Assembly (NCBI GenBank): GCA_000421065.1
Contig: ATWD01000002.1
Span: forward strand, 496,001-560,000
DNA length: 64,000 nt
Source of the DNA: Acidobacteriaceae bacterium TAA 166
Lineage (GTDB): Bacteria; Acidobacteriota; Terriglobia; Terriglobales; Acidobacteriaceae
Direction: 5' to 3'
Both the position numbers and the translations under genes were made by a program. The notes under the pieces are model-generated. The model made no database searches. It saw only the letters and a program-made list of their open reading frames with translations, and had not been told where the DNA came from. Shown piece by piece: positions 35,991 through 45,352 of the stretch (position 1 is its first letter; the number at the start of each line of letters is the position of its first letter).

Positions 35991-37310
35991 ATGGCAGCAA
36001 CCACCCTGATCGAAGATCTTCGTATCACCCCGCGCGTCTCTCGCAGCATCCGCAAGACAACACTTTCCAATGGCCTGATCGTGCTCACCGAGAGCATGCC
36101 CCATCTGCGCAGCGTCGCCATGGGCATCTGGGTCGGCTCCGGCTCCCGTGACGAGACCCCCGAGATCAACGGCATCTCCCACTTCGTCGAGCACATGGTC
36201 TTCAAAGGCACGACCAGTCGCTCCGCCCGCCAGATCGCTCGCGAGGTCGACACCATCGGCGGCAACCTCGACGCCTTCACCGGCAAGGAGACCGTCTGCT
36301 TCAACATCAAGGTCCTTGACGAGCACATTCCCCAGGCCCTCGACGTGCTCTCCGACCTCGTTCTGAACCCGACCTTCACCCCAGACGACATCGACCGCGA
36401 GAAGAGCGTCATCCTCGAGGAGATCAAGATCGACGAGGACAATCCCGACTATCTGGTCAACGAGCTCTTTACCCAGAACTTCTGGAAGGACGATGCCCTG
36501 GGCCGCCCCATCCTCGGCACCAAGAAGACCGTCTCCAGCTTCGATCAGGCCGCGCTCTTCACCTTCTACCGCGACCGCTTCACCCCGCGCAACATGGTCT
36601 TCTCCGCCGCTGGCAACCTCGAGCACGAGAGCTTCGTTGCCCAGGTCGAGCGCTGCTTCGGCTCACTCCCTCCCAGTCCGGCGGTCACGCTTGCTCGCCG
36701 CGAGCCCCCAGCCTCGACCCCGCACATCACCCTCAAGCGCAAGAAGTCGCTCGAGCAGGTGCAACTCACCCTCGGCTTCCCCGCTCCGCAGATCAGTCAT
36801 CCCGACCGCTATGCGATCTATCTACTCAACAGCATCCTGGGCGGCGGCATGAGCTCCCGCCTCTTCCAGACCATCCGCGAAGACCAGGGGCTGGCCTACT
36901 CAATCTTTTCGGAGATGAGCCCCTTCCGCGACACCGGCTCCCTCTGCATCTACGCCGGTGTAGCCATCGAGAAGATCCACGAGACCCTACGGCTCACCAT
37001 GCGCGAGCTCACCCGTCTCAAGCAGGAGACGGTGAGTCTCTCCGAGCTCGGCCGTGCCAAGGATCAGCTGAAGAGCAACATGGTCATGGGTCTTGAGAGC
37101 TGCTCGAGCCGCATGGCCAACCTCGCCCGGCAGCAGATGTACTTCGGACGCTTCTTCGGCATCGACGAGATCACCCGCGAGATCGAGGCCGTCACCCCGG
37201 AGCACATCCAGCGCCTTGCCAACGAGCTCTTCCGCACCGAGTCTATGGCTTTGGCTGTGCTCGGCAACTTGGGCGAGATTAAGGTCGAGCGCAAAGACCT
37301 CGCCTGCTGA
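35991..37310 (+). CDS. M16 family zinc metallopeptidase
   Basis: A 439-residue processing-peptidase-like enzyme with the inverted zinc motif HFVEH (H64, E67, H68) in SHFVEHMVFKGT and a distal Glu in ILEEIKIDEDNP; the second, inactive M16 domain covers about residues 180-430. No signal peptide is obvious. It is divergent from rlmN, with 77 bp between them. Followed at 50 bp by the prepilin gene. Confidence 0.92.
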   Translation: MAATTLIEDLRITPRVSRSIRKTTLSNGLIVLTESMPHLRSVAMGIWVGSGSRDETPEINGISHFVEHMVFKGTTSRSARQIAREVDTIGGNLDAFTGKETVCFNIKVLDEHIPQALDVLSDLVLNPTFTPDDIDREKSVILEEIKIDEDNPDYLVNELFTQNFWKDDALGRPILGTKKTVSSFDQAALFTFYRDRFTPRNMVFSAAGNLEHESFVAQVERCFGSLPPSPAVTLARREPPASTPHITLKRKKSLEQVQLTLGFPAPQISHPDRYAIYLLNSILGGGMSSRLFQTIREDQGLAYSIFSEMSPFRDTGSLCIYAGVAIEKIHETLRLTMRELTRLKQETVSLSELGRAKDQLKSNMVMGLESCSSRMANLARQQMYFGRFFGIDEITREIEAVTPEHIQRLANELFRTESMALAVLGNLGEIKVERKDLAC

Positions 37311-37359
37311 TAAAGTGTGTGGTGTCAGAACATACGACAAGATGAGGCGAACGAGGAAG

Positions 37360-37926
37360 ATGAACCGAATGGAGCGGCTAAGCGTGGAGCAGAATCACGG
37401 CGAGATCGAGCAGAACATCAGGGCGAACCGTATTAAGGACGCTCAGGAACAGGGCTTCACCCTGATCGAGCTTCTCATCGTCATGTCCGTCATGCTCATC
37501 CTCATGACCCTGGCAGTCCCGCAGATGCTGAAGCTGACCAAGCAGTCGCACGAGCTCTCAGCAGTCCAATCGATTCGAACCATCGTACAGGCGGAGCTCC
37601 AGTACAACTCCATGTACCCGGGCAACGGATTCGCTTGCTCGCTTGGGCAGCTTGGCGGCGATCCCAAGTCCGGCGCCCCCTCGGCTCAGGCAGCCCAGCT
37701 GATCGACGTTGGTCTCGCTTCCGGCAATAAATCCGGCTACACCTTCTCGATCACCAATTGCAACAAGGTCACCGTGAACAACCAGGATATGTACACATCC
37801 TATGAGGTCACGGCCGTCCCTACCTCCGTTGGCAAGTCCGGCGATCGCGGCTTCTGCTCCGATGAGAACAATCGCATCACCTTCGATTCCGCGGGCGGAA
37901 CCAACTGCACCCAGCCCATCCAGTAA
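37360..37926 (+). CDS. Type IV prepilin/pseudopilin
   Basis: About 188 residues. A long polar leader ends in the prepilin peptidase site EQG|FTLIELLIV (cleavage after G32, Glu at +5), followed by a single hydrophobic helix and a globular domain with paired cysteines (FACSLGQLG, NCNKVT, GFCSDENN, NCTQ). The lone, pilA-like gene lacks assembly genes nearby. Possible starts are 37342, 37360 and 37369; GAGGAA at 37353 fits the last best. The stop overlaps the lolA start (TAATG). Confidence 0.87.
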   Translation: MNRMERLSVEQNHGEIEQNIRANRIKDAQEQGFTLIELLIVMSVMLILMTLAVPQMLKLTKQSHELSAVQSIRTIVQAELQYNSMYPGNGFACSLGQLGGDPKSGAPSAQAAQLIDVGLASGNKSGYTFSITNCNKVTVNNQDMYTSYEVTAVPTSVGKSGDRGFCSDENNRITFDSAGGTNCTQPIQ

Positions 37927-38591
37927 TGCTCGGACGTTCCCTTCTGCTGGCTGCAGTTCTTAGCGTGCCGGGCCTCGCTTCTCTCGGGCAGGCCCATGCA
38001 CCGGCTGCCTCACAAGACTCCGACGCCCTGATCGCGCGCGTCGACCAGCACTACAACCGGCTCACCTCCCTGCGTGCCCGCTACTCCGAGCACTACGCCG
38101 GCATGGGGCTCGACCGTACCGAGTCCGGCACCCTCTTGCTCAAGAAGCCAGGCCGCATGCGTTGGAGCTACGACGAGCCGCAGGGCAAGCTCTTCATTCT
38201 CGACGGCAGGTTCGCCTGGTTCTACACCCCCGGCGACGCTCAGGCGCAACGCATTCCCGCCAAACAGCTCGATGACCTCCGCAGCCCGCTGCGCTTTCTT
38301 CTCGGCCATACGCAGCTTAAGAAGGAACTCGTCAATCTCACCGTCACCCAGGATAATCACGGCATCCACATTGCCGGCATCCCCCAGGGTATGGAGCAGC
38401 GTATTCATCGCCTCACGCTCGACGTCACCGCAAACGGCGAGATCCAGCACATGAAACTGGAAGAGCTCGACGGCGCCATCACCGAGTTCGCCTTTACTCA
38501 GGTGGCAGAGAACATCCCCACCCGCGAGCAGGACTTTGTTTTTAACCTCCCTGAGGGAGCCACCGTCGTAGACGGCCCTCCTCCCGTTTAG
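37926..38591 (+). CDS. lolA: Outer-membrane lipoprotein carrier protein LolA-like
   Basis: A 221-residue periplasmic protein: signal peptide (SLLLAAVLSVPGLASLGQAHA), then a LolA barrel with IARVDQHYNRLTSLRARYSE, GTLLLKKPGRMRWSYDEPQG and LFILDGRFAWFYTPGDAQ. LolA ferries lipoproteins from LolCDE to the outer membrane. Its start overlaps the prepilin stop by one base, so the two are translationally coupled. Confidence 0.9.
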   Translation: MLGRSLLLAAVLSVPGLASLGQAHAPAASQDSDALIARVDQHYNRLTSLRARYSEHYAGMGLDRTESGTLLLKKPGRMRWSYDEPQGKLFILDGRFAWFYTPGDAQAQRIPAKQLDDLRSPLRFLLGHTQLKKELVNLTVTQDNHGIHIAGIPQGMEQRIHRLTLDVTANGEIQHMKLEELDGAITEFAFTQVAENIPTREQDFVFNLPEGATVVDGPPPV

Positions 38592-38762
38592 AGACAGTAC
38601 TTCCCTTGGAAGCGAAATTACTGATTCTCTTTCATTCCCCTGTTACAGAGAACCACGACGATCAACCAATGCGTCTCTTCCGGGCGCAATAAGAGTAGAC
38701 TTAAATCAAAGGACCGAAACTAAAAAATGCGTGTGATTCGAGACCGCGCAGAGAACTTCCCG

Positions 38763-39485
38763 ATGCAGACTATCTCTACTCCCCACCCCCACTCGACTGA
38801 AGAGCTCTTTGCCGCTGTTCATACCCTCTCCCCCCAACTCGCCGTCTTCGACTGTGACGGAACTCTCTGGTCCGGCGACGCCGGCTCCGGTTTCATGAAA
38901 TGGTCCATCGAGACCGGTCTGATCTCACGCGAGGCCGCCGACTGGATCGACGCCCGCTACCGCGCCTACCACCGCAATGAGGTCTCCGAGATCGCCATCT
39001 GTGGCGAGATGGTGCAGCTCTACCAGGGCCTGCGCGAAGAAGAGCTTCGCCGCGCCGCCCGCGAGTTCTTCTCCACCCGCATCGAGCGCCACATCTTCCC
39101 AGAGATGCTTGAGCTGGTCAACGACCTGCGCAATCGCGGCGTCGAGGTCTGGGCCGTAAGCTCCACCAACGACTGGGTCATCGAAGAGGGTGTCCGCCGC
39201 TTCGGCATTCCAGCCGACCGCGTTCTCTCGGCCCGTGTCGAGGTTCGCAACGGCGTCGTCACCGATCATCTGCTCGACGTTCCTACCGACGAGGGCAAGG
39301 TAGCTTCGCTCAACCGGGTCGGCATCACGACTCCCGATGCGGTCTTCGGCAACTCCATCCACGATGCGGCCATGCTGGCGATCGCCCGTCGCGCCTTCCC
39401 GGTCAATCCCACCCCTGCCCTGATCGAGCGCAGCGCGCAGGAGGGCTGGACTGTTTACTATCCCGCGTCCGTAACTGTCGCCTAA
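38763..39485 (+). CDS. HAD-superfamily phosphatase (subfamily IB-like)
   Basis: About 240 residues. Motif I is VFDCDGTLW (catalytic Asp pair), motif II SSTND, and motif IV GNSIHDAAML; the helical cap is between motifs I and II, as in phosphoserine-phosphatase-like enzymes. Metabolite phosphatase; substrate unknown. The frame is open from an ATG at 38727; neither start has a strong ribosome site. Confidence 0.87.
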   Translation: MQTISTPHPHSTEELFAAVHTLSPQLAVFDCDGTLWSGDAGSGFMKWSIETGLISREAADWIDARYRAYHRNEVSEIAICGEMVQLYQGLREEELRRAAREFFSTRIERHIFPEMLELVNDLRNRGVEVWAVSSTNDWVIEEGVRRFGIPADRVLSARVEVRNGVVTDHLLDVPTDEGKVASLNRVGITTPDAVFGNSIHDAAMLAIARRAFPVNPTPALIERSAQEGWTVYYPASVTVA

Positions 39486-39533
39486 GTCGATTCGAAACCC
39501 TTTCACAGTCGAATTGGCGTCTAATAAAGAAGC

Positions 39534-39998
39534 GTGAAAGAGCCGATTCGCAAATTGAATGAAGGCGTTGAGACGCCAGCCCCGCCGAAGCCGGTGAGAC
39601 TGGTCGTAGCCGCGCTCATTCTCCGCGACACCGGCTCCGGGGTCGAGGTGCTGGTCTGCCAGCGCAAACCCGATCAACCCATGAGCCTGAAGTGGGAGTT
39701 TCCCGGAGGCAAGATCGAGCCCGGCGAGGGTGCCGAGGAGGCTCTTCGGCGCGAGCTCAACGAGGAACTGGGCATTACGGCCACCATCGGCCGCCCCGTT
39801 GCCCGCGTTCGGCATAAGTACCGTAACGGTGGAACCATCGACCTTCAGTTCTTCGTCGTCCAGGAGTTTACCGGCAAGCTCGAGAATCGCATCTTCAACG
39901 ATATGCGGTGGTCTCCGCTCGAGCGCCTGCCGGACTTCGACTTTCTCGCCGCCGATCTCGGCCTGATCCGCGATCTCTCCGAGGGCAAGCTCCTCTAG
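39534..39998 (+). CDS. Nudix hydrolase, MutT-like
   Basis: A 154-residue pyrophosphohydrolase. The Nudix box is seen as GGKIEPGEGAEEALRRELNE followed by ELGI, with all acidic metal ligands. RLVVAALILR at the N-terminus and VCQRKPDQP before the box resemble 8-oxo-dGTP-cleaving MutT. The start is a GTG at 39534. Confidence 0.9.
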   Translation: MKEPIRKLNEGVETPAPPKPVRLVVAALILRDTGSGVEVLVCQRKPDQPMSLKWEFPGGKIEPGEGAEEALRRELNEELGITATIGRPVARVRHKYRNGGTIDLQFFVVQEFTGKLENRIFNDMRWSPLERLPDFDFLAADLGLIRDLSEGKLL

Positions 39999-40052
39999 GA
40001 CCTTTTAAAAGGACAGCGCTGCCGCACGGGCCATCGTCTAAATCAACGCAGA

Positions 40053-41315
40053 CTAAGAGGCGCCGTTACCCATCAGTCCGTTCCACATCAGCACCAGCGA
40101 CAGGCAGATCACAATCGCGGCCGTCAGCCAGGCCACCCCGTTGAACCATCGCGAGTTCGTGTACTTGCCCATCAGCTCCTGCCGATTGATCAGCCGCAGC
40201 ATGAAGATCAGCACCACCGGCAGCAGAACACCGTTTAACACCTGCGACCCGATGATCACCCGGATCAGGGGAAAGTTCGGAATCAGGACCACCGCCGCGC
40301 CCAGGGCGATCAGCAACGAATAAAACCAGTAGAAGAACTTCGCTTCCTTGAACGACTTGTCGAGGCCGCTCTCCAGCCCCAACCCCTCGCAGACCGTATA
40401 CGCGGTCGAGAGCGGCAGGATGCAGGCGGCAAACAGCGAGGCGTTGAAGAGTCCCGCGGCAAACAGGATGAACGCGTACTGCCCGGCCAGCGGCTTCATT
40501 GCATCGGCTGCGTCCGAGGCCTCGGTGATGTTGCGCGTGCCATGGGTGTAGAGCGTCGCCGCGCAGGCCACGATGATGAACCAGGCAACGACATCGGTAA
40601 AGATCGAGCCGATAATCACGTCCAGCCGCGAATGCTTGTACTGCCTGACCTCGATTCCCTTCTCCACAATCGAGGACTGCAGGTAGAACTGCATCCAGGG
40701 CGTGATGGTGGTTCCGATGATCCCGATGGTCATGTAGACATAGTTCCGGTCGTGCCAAACCGCGCGCCCGGGAAGCTTCACCGTCTGGACCAGCGCCTCG
40801 TGCCAGTTCGGTCCGCTCAGCACGCCGGTAAAGATATAGGCGATATAGACGACGCTGGCGATCAGGAAGACCTTCTCGACGCTCTTGTAGTCGCCCTTGA
40901 CCACCAGCAGCCACACTACGAAGGCGCAGACCGGCACGCTGATGTACTTGCTGACGTGAAAGAGCTGCATGCTGCCGGCGATCCCCGAAAACTCGGCCAT
41001 CACATTGCCGAAGTTCACGATCACCAGCAGGATCATGACGAAGAAGGTGATGCGCAGCCCGAACTCCTCTCGGATCAGGTCGCTCAGGCCCTTACCCGTC
41101 ACCACGCCCATGCGGGCGCACATCTCCTGCACCACGATCAGGGCCAGGGTGATCGGAATCATCGTCCACAGCAGGTGATAGCCGTACTGCGTCCCTGCCT
41201 GCGAGTAGGTGAGGATGCCGCCGGAGTCGTTATCGACGTTGGCCGTGATGAAGCCCGGCCCAAGGACGGCAAACAACACCATCAGCCGGTTTCTCCATCT
41301 GCGCCAGACTGCCAT
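40053..41315 (-). CDS. Nramp-related divalent-metal transporter with non-canonical metal site
   Basis: A 420-residue, 11-helix member of the Nramp/SLC11 superfamily. In TM1 the usual DPGN is replaced by VDNDSGG (D28, N29, D30), and in TM6 the usual MPH is TPW (T205-P206-W207 in GTTITPWMQFY). Loss of the metal-coordinating Met is the hallmark reported for Nramp-related magnesium transporters, so Mg2+ or another hard cation is more likely than Mn2+/Fe2+; this is inference. GAGGGG lies five bases before the ATG. Confidence 0.87.
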   Translation of the reverse strand: MAVWRRWRNRLMVLFAVLGPGFITANVDNDSGGILTYSQAGTQYGYHLLWTMIPITLALIVVQEMCARMGVVTGKGLSDLIREEFGLRITFFVMILLVIVNFGNVMAEFSGIAGSMQLFHVSKYISVPVCAFVVWLLVVKGDYKSVEKVFLIASVVYIAYIFTGVLSGPNWHEALVQTVKLPGRAVWHDRNYVYMTIGIIGTTITPWMQFYLQSSIVEKGIEVRQYKHSRLDVIIGSIFTDVVAWFIIVACAATLYTHGTRNITEASDAADAMKPLAGQYAFILFAAGLFNASLFAACILPLSTAYTVCEGLGLESGLDKSFKEAKFFYWFYSLLIALGAAVVLIPNFPLIRVIIGSQVLNGVLLPVVLIFMLRLINRQELMGKYTNSRWFNGVAWLTAAIVICLSLVLMWNGLMGNGAS

Positions 41316-41465
41316 CGAATCCCCTCAATTTCTACAAATGGATAGAACCGGATGGAAGAACCCGGTCGCGGTCGGTCGAGTCTCTTTAAAACGAGACGAG
41401 AAGATCAGGACGACGAGAGCCATCCGATCCGCTCACCACCAAAACCCAGTTTGAGGGTTACCGGT

Positions 41466-43055
41466 TTATTCGATTCCCAGCCGCTTCCAGATTGCGTCCA
41501 CTTTCGACTTTACCCCAGGATCCATCTTCAGCATTGGAGGCCAGGGACGATTAAATCCCTCGGCCGCCCACTTCCGGGTAGCATCGATGCCCATCTTACT
41601 GCCGAAGTTGGGCAGGCGGCTGGCGTGGTCGAGCGAATCGACCGGACCCAGCGTGAACTGGATGTCGCGCTCGGGGTCGATGTTGTTGGTCGTCCTCAGG
41701 ACCACCTCAGGGATGTCATGGACGTCGCAGTCCTCATCGACCACGATGATACACTTGGTGAACATCGCCTGCCCCATCGACCAGATGCCGTTCATCACCT
41801 TGCGGGCGTGTCCGGCGTAGGACTTGCGGATCGAGACGATCATCAGGTTGTGGAAGACGCCCGCGGGGGGAAGGTTGACGTCGCGGATCTCCGGGAGCGT
41901 GAGCTGCATGAGAGGGAGGAAAATGCGTTCGACCGCCTTGCCCATCCAGGCATCCTCCATGGGAGGCTTGCCGACGATGGTGGCCGCGTAGACTGGATCG
42001 CGCCGGTGGGTGATGCAGGTGACGTGGAAGACCGGGTAGTCATCCTGCATGGTGTAGAAGCCGGTGTGGTCGCCGAAGGGGCCTTCGGTGCGCAGCTCTC
42101 CCAGTTCGACGTAGCCCTCGAGGACGTATTCGGCGTTGGCGGGAACGTCGAGATCGACGGTCTCGGCCTTGACCAGTTCGACCGGTTTCTGGCGCAGGAA
42201 GCCGGCGATGATGTACTCCTCGACGTCCGGCGGCGCGGGAACGATGGCGCTGAAGGTGGTGGCCGGATCGGTGCCGATGGCGACGGCAACCTCCATCCGC
42301 TGGTTACGGATCTTGCCCAGGGTGACCTGGGGGATGGTCTCGAGCGACGGGGCTGCGGCGGTTCCTCCGGCGGTCAGGGCCATCAGGTCAACGGCTGCGG
42401 CCTTATCGACCGAGGCCGCGCGCAGGCGATCGCGCATATGCTCGGCGGCGACCTTTTGGCGCTGCCAGTGCATGCCGGTGGTGTTGCTGTCGTAGACCTG
42501 CATCCGGTACATTCCGACGTTGCGCTTGCCGGACTTGGGATCGCGGGTGAGCACACAAGGCAGGGTAATAAAGGGGCCGCCGTCATGCGGCCAGGTCTTG
42601 AGGACGGGAAGCCGAGTGAGATCTACATCAGCTCCCTTCAGGATGACCTGCTTGCAGGGAGCGTCCTTGGCCGCGACCATCTTCGGAAAGAAGGCCCCAA
42701 CCTCGGCGAGCTTGGGGAGCATCTTGAGCTTGTCCATAAATCCGATCGGCGTCTCGGGCTTGAGTAGCACGCGAATACGATCGGCGATGGTGTCGAGGGA
42801 GTCGGTCTCGAGCGCCAGCCGCATGCGGTTGGCGCTGCCGAACTGATTCATCAGGACGCGCGCGCCCGGGTAGCCTTTGACGTTCTCGAAGAGCAGCGCG
42901 GGGCCGCCGGCCTTTTCGGTTCCCCGGCCCATCTTGGCGGCGCGGTCGGCGATCTCGGCCATCTCTAGGTCGGGCGAGACCTCGGTCGTGATGCGTTTCA
43001 ACTCCCCTGCCTGGTGCAGCGCGTTGATCCAGTCGCGCAGATCGGTGTAAGCCAT
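41466..43055 (-). CDS. ubiD: UbiD family decarboxylase
   Basis: A 529-residue prenylated-FMN-dependent decarboxylase, probably of the menaquinone or ubiquinone pathway. GPFGDHTGFY, PPAGVFHNLMIVSI, KSYAGHARKVMNG and FGSKMGIDATRKW match E. coli UbiD closely. About 30 extra residues (Ala/Leu-rich, after MHWQRQKVAAEHM) are inserted before VAVAIGTDPA. The prFMN synthase gene ubiX is not in the window. It lies downstream of the NagX-like gene in the same direction. Confidence 0.93.
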   Translation of the reverse strand: MAYTDLRDWINALHQAGELKRITTEVSPDLEMAEIADRAAKMGRGTEKAGGPALLFENVKGYPGARVLMNQFGSANRMRLALETDSLDTIADRIRVLLKPETPIGFMDKLKMLPKLAEVGAFFPKMVAAKDAPCKQVILKGADVDLTRLPVLKTWPHDGGPFITLPCVLTRDPKSGKRNVGMYRMQVYDSNTTGMHWQRQKVAAEHMRDRLRAASVDKAAAVDLMALTAGGTAAAPSLETIPQVTLGKIRNQRMEVAVAIGTDPATTFSAIVPAPPDVEEYIIAGFLRQKPVELVKAETVDLDVPANAEYVLEGYVELGELRTEGPFGDHTGFYTMQDDYPVFHVTCITHRRDPVYAATIVGKPPMEDAWMGKAVERIFLPLMQLTLPEIRDVNLPPAGVFHNLMIVSIRKSYAGHARKVMNGIWSMGQAMFTKCIIVVDEDCDVHDIPEVVLRTTNNIDPERDIQFTLGPVDSLDHASRLPNFGSKMGIDATRKWAAEGFNRPWPPMLKMDPGVKSKVDAIWKRLGIE

Positions 43056-43161
43056 CTCCCTATCGTAATTGAGGATGAGGGAGCAGCCGATAAAGACAGG
43101 AACTGGCGCTGCCGAGCAGTGGGCCCGGCCGGCAGGCCACCCGCCTTTTCTCCCAAAAAAT

Positions 43162-44421
43162 CTACAGCTTCACAAAGATCTTCTTCCGCCAGAGAATGAG
43201 GTTGGGGATGAAGCAGAGCAGGACATAAGCCAGCGCAAAGGCGACCGAGGTGTTCTTGGTCGAGCCCCCGCTGGCGAAGACGTGCCCGTAGGTCCATCCC
43301 CACAGTGTCAGCGGTTTGCCGTCGGCGCCTGTGCCCATGTGGATCAGGAAGGCTGTCTTCTCGAAGATGGCGGAAGCAATGTAGGCCACGATAGCGTTTG
43401 AGCCGAAGACCAGCCAGGGCCACGTGAGCCACTTGCCCACCTTGGTCTCGTTGAAGCGCGTCATGTCGATCAGCCAATAGCAGAGGGCCAGGCCAATCAG
43501 GGCGAAGCCCGCGGCAAAGAGCACGTAGGAGCTGGTCCAAAGCTTCTTATTGATGGGAAACCAGGGATTCCAGGCGAGGCCTGCGGCCATTCCGACGACG
43601 CCGGCGGCGAACATTCCCAGGGCGCACCTCGCTTTGGTAAGAGTGGGATGAGTACCTCCCGTACGGCGCAGCCAGAGCGCCGTCACCGCGCCCAATAGCG
43701 TGGTGCCGATGGCCGGGATGGTGCTGAGAAGCCCCTCGGGATCGCGCGTGACCTCGTAGAGGCGGCCGGTGTGAATGGTGTTCTGGAGGAAGCCCATGAT
43801 GCCGCGGTCGAGCCATGCGACCAGGTTGCGGTCAGGGGCCAGCAGGGGAATGTCGTGGGTGGGGATGCCGAAGCCCGGGACTGGAACAAAACGCATGAGC
43901 AGCCAATAGCTGACCAGAAGCCCGACGGTGATCGCGAGCAGATGCCTGGCCTTTTGGGTCCAGAGACAGATCAGCCCGGCGACCAGGTAGCAGAGGGAGA
44001 TGCGCGGCAGAACTCCATAGAGACGAAGGTGCGAGAAGTTGAAGAACGGCACCAGGTTGATCAGCATGGCGACGACAAAGATCGTCACTGAGCGGCGAAG
44101 GGTGTGAATCGCCAGCTCACGCCGGCTGGCTCCGCGCGCGAGGCGCGTCTGGATCGACAGGATGATCGCGACTCCGACGATGAACAGGAAGTTCGGGAAG
44201 ACCAGATCGGTGAGGGTGCAGCCGCTCCAGGCCGAGTGGTCCAGCTGCTCATAGACGCGCTTCCAGTCGCCGGGATCGTTGACCAGGATCATGAAGGCGA
44301 TGGTGATGCCGCGCAGCACATCGACCGAGAGAACGCGCGAGGAGGGAGCCTTGATCGTAACGCTGCCCGTAACGGAGCCGTCGACAGCCGGCTTGGCGAG
44401 GGTTGCGGTGCTGTGAGCCAT
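43162..44421 (-). CDS. NagX/HGSNAT-like membrane acyltransferase (DUF5009)
   Basis: A 419-residue protein with about ten helices. LSVDVLRGITIAFMILVND and GCTLTDLVFPNFLFIVGVA are the signature of the heparan-alpha-glucosaminide N-acetyltransferase-like family, which moves acetyl groups across the membrane to sugars. The C-terminal half keeps VFGSNAIVAYI. Substrate unknown; possibly cell-envelope amino sugars. Confidence 0.87.
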   Translation of the reverse strand: MAHSTATLAKPAVDGSVTGSVTIKAPSSRVLSVDVLRGITIAFMILVNDPGDWKRVYEQLDHSAWSGCTLTDLVFPNFLFIVGVAIILSIQTRLARGASRRELAIHTLRRSVTIFVVAMLINLVPFFNFSHLRLYGVLPRISLCYLVAGLICLWTQKARHLLAITVGLLVSYWLLMRFVPVPGFGIPTHDIPLLAPDRNLVAWLDRGIMGFLQNTIHTGRLYEVTRDPEGLLSTIPAIGTTLLGAVTALWLRRTGGTHPTLTKARCALGMFAAGVVGMAAGLAWNPWFPINKKLWTSSYVLFAAGFALIGLALCYWLIDMTRFNETKVGKWLTWPWLVFGSNAIVAYIASAIFEKTAFLIHMGTGADGKPLTLWGWTYGHVFASGGSTKNTSVAFALAYVLLCFIPNLILWRKKIFVKL

Positions 44422-44567
44422 GGTGATCCATGATCGCTCAGATCGCTGCTCTTTTCACAGATTTTTCTTACAGGGAACATTTTGATCGCCGGAGGGGTCT
44501 AAAGCGGTATGGACGCATCCCTCTCGCAGGTGCGCCCCCGAAGTCGAAGAAGGATTCGGAGGTGTCT

Positions 44568-45287
44568 ATGTTTGAGAGGAGTCTGGTTGTGTCCGAGGTG
44601 CAGGCCGTCTCGGCGACGAAGCGTTGGACGATGATCGGGTCAACAGTGCTGCAGGTGGCGATTGCGGCTACCCTCGTTGTCATTCCCATGTTTCATCCGG
44701 AGCGTCTGTCAGCGCATATCGAAGCGCCCATTGTCTTCACCCCTCCCCCGCCCCGGCCGCCTCTGCCGGTCCAGCATGCTGTTGCCGCAAATTCGCAGGT
44801 CTCGGCAACGCCCTCGCTACCCGTGATCATGCGTCCGCTGGTACCTGCATTTGGGCATCCCGCAGGGTCAGACCAGGATGCTCCCCCATCCATTCCCAAT
44901 ATCGTGACTGGTCTGGGGATGGCTACGGTTGGAGACGCTCTGAGGGCGGTAGGCCACTCCGGTCCCGCAGTGAGTGTGGCTCCGGCGAAGCCACCCCAGA
45001 AGATTCATGTCTCCGAAGGAGTAACGGCGGGGATGCTGTTGGCGCCGATCCGTCCGGTCTACCCGGCGATTGCGCGGGCGGCACACGTCGCGGGCAGCGT
45101 GGTGGTGGAGGCGGTGATCTCAAAGTCTGGAACGATCGAGAGTCTGCGGGTTGTCGACGGTCCGGAGATGCTGCGATCCGCGGCCCTCGACGCGATCCGC
45201 GCCGCCCGGTATAGACCCTATCTGTTGAACGGCGATCCGACCGAGGTGCAGACGACCATCACGGTGAACTTCACCTTCGGGTCTTAA
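44568..45287 (+). CDS. TonB-like energy transducer
   Basis: A 239-residue protein: short cytoplasmic N-terminus, one transmembrane helix (about 22-41), a Pro-rich periplasmic stretch (TPPPPRPPLP), and the C-terminal TonB domain (IRPVYPAIARAAHVAGSVVV to YRPYLLNG). It would couple the proton-motive force to TonB-dependent receptors, but no ExbB/ExbD or receptor gene is here. The start at 44568 is set by GGAGG five bases before it. Confidence 0.9.
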   Translation: MFERSLVVSEVQAVSATKRWTMIGSTVLQVAIAATLVVIPMFHPERLSAHIEAPIVFTPPPPRPPLPVQHAVAANSQVSATPSLPVIMRPLVPAFGHPAGSDQDAPPSIPNIVTGLGMATVGDALRAVGHSGPAVSVAPAKPPQKIHVSEGVTAGMLLAPIRPVYPAIARAAHVAGSVVVEAVISKSGTIESLRVVDGPEMLRSAALDAIRAARYRPYLLNGDPTEVQTTITVNFTFGS

Positions 45288-45292
45288 GAAGG

Positions 45293-45339
45293 CTTGAAGG
45301 GATCACCGTCTATCCGAGTTTGACGGTTATCCCTTCGAG
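45293..45339. terminator. Bidirectional terminator-like hairpin
   Basis: CTTGAAGGGATCACCGTC (45293-45310) pairs with GACGGTTATCCCTTCGAG (45322-45339), with one mismatch and one wobble, across an 11-nt loop. It separates the converging tonB and DedA-rhodanese genes. Confidence 0.7.
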
Positions 45340-45352
45340 CATAACTGGAAGC

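Noticed and set aside
37093..37341. Upstream extension of the prepilin frame to 37093
   Set aside because: It overlaps the M16 peptidase gene in another frame and has Ser/Arg-rich shadow composition.
41352..42767. 471-codon plus-strand frame
   Set aside because: Antisense to ubiD, which has full-length homology; the plus frame is Asp/Gly/Val-rich with no family.
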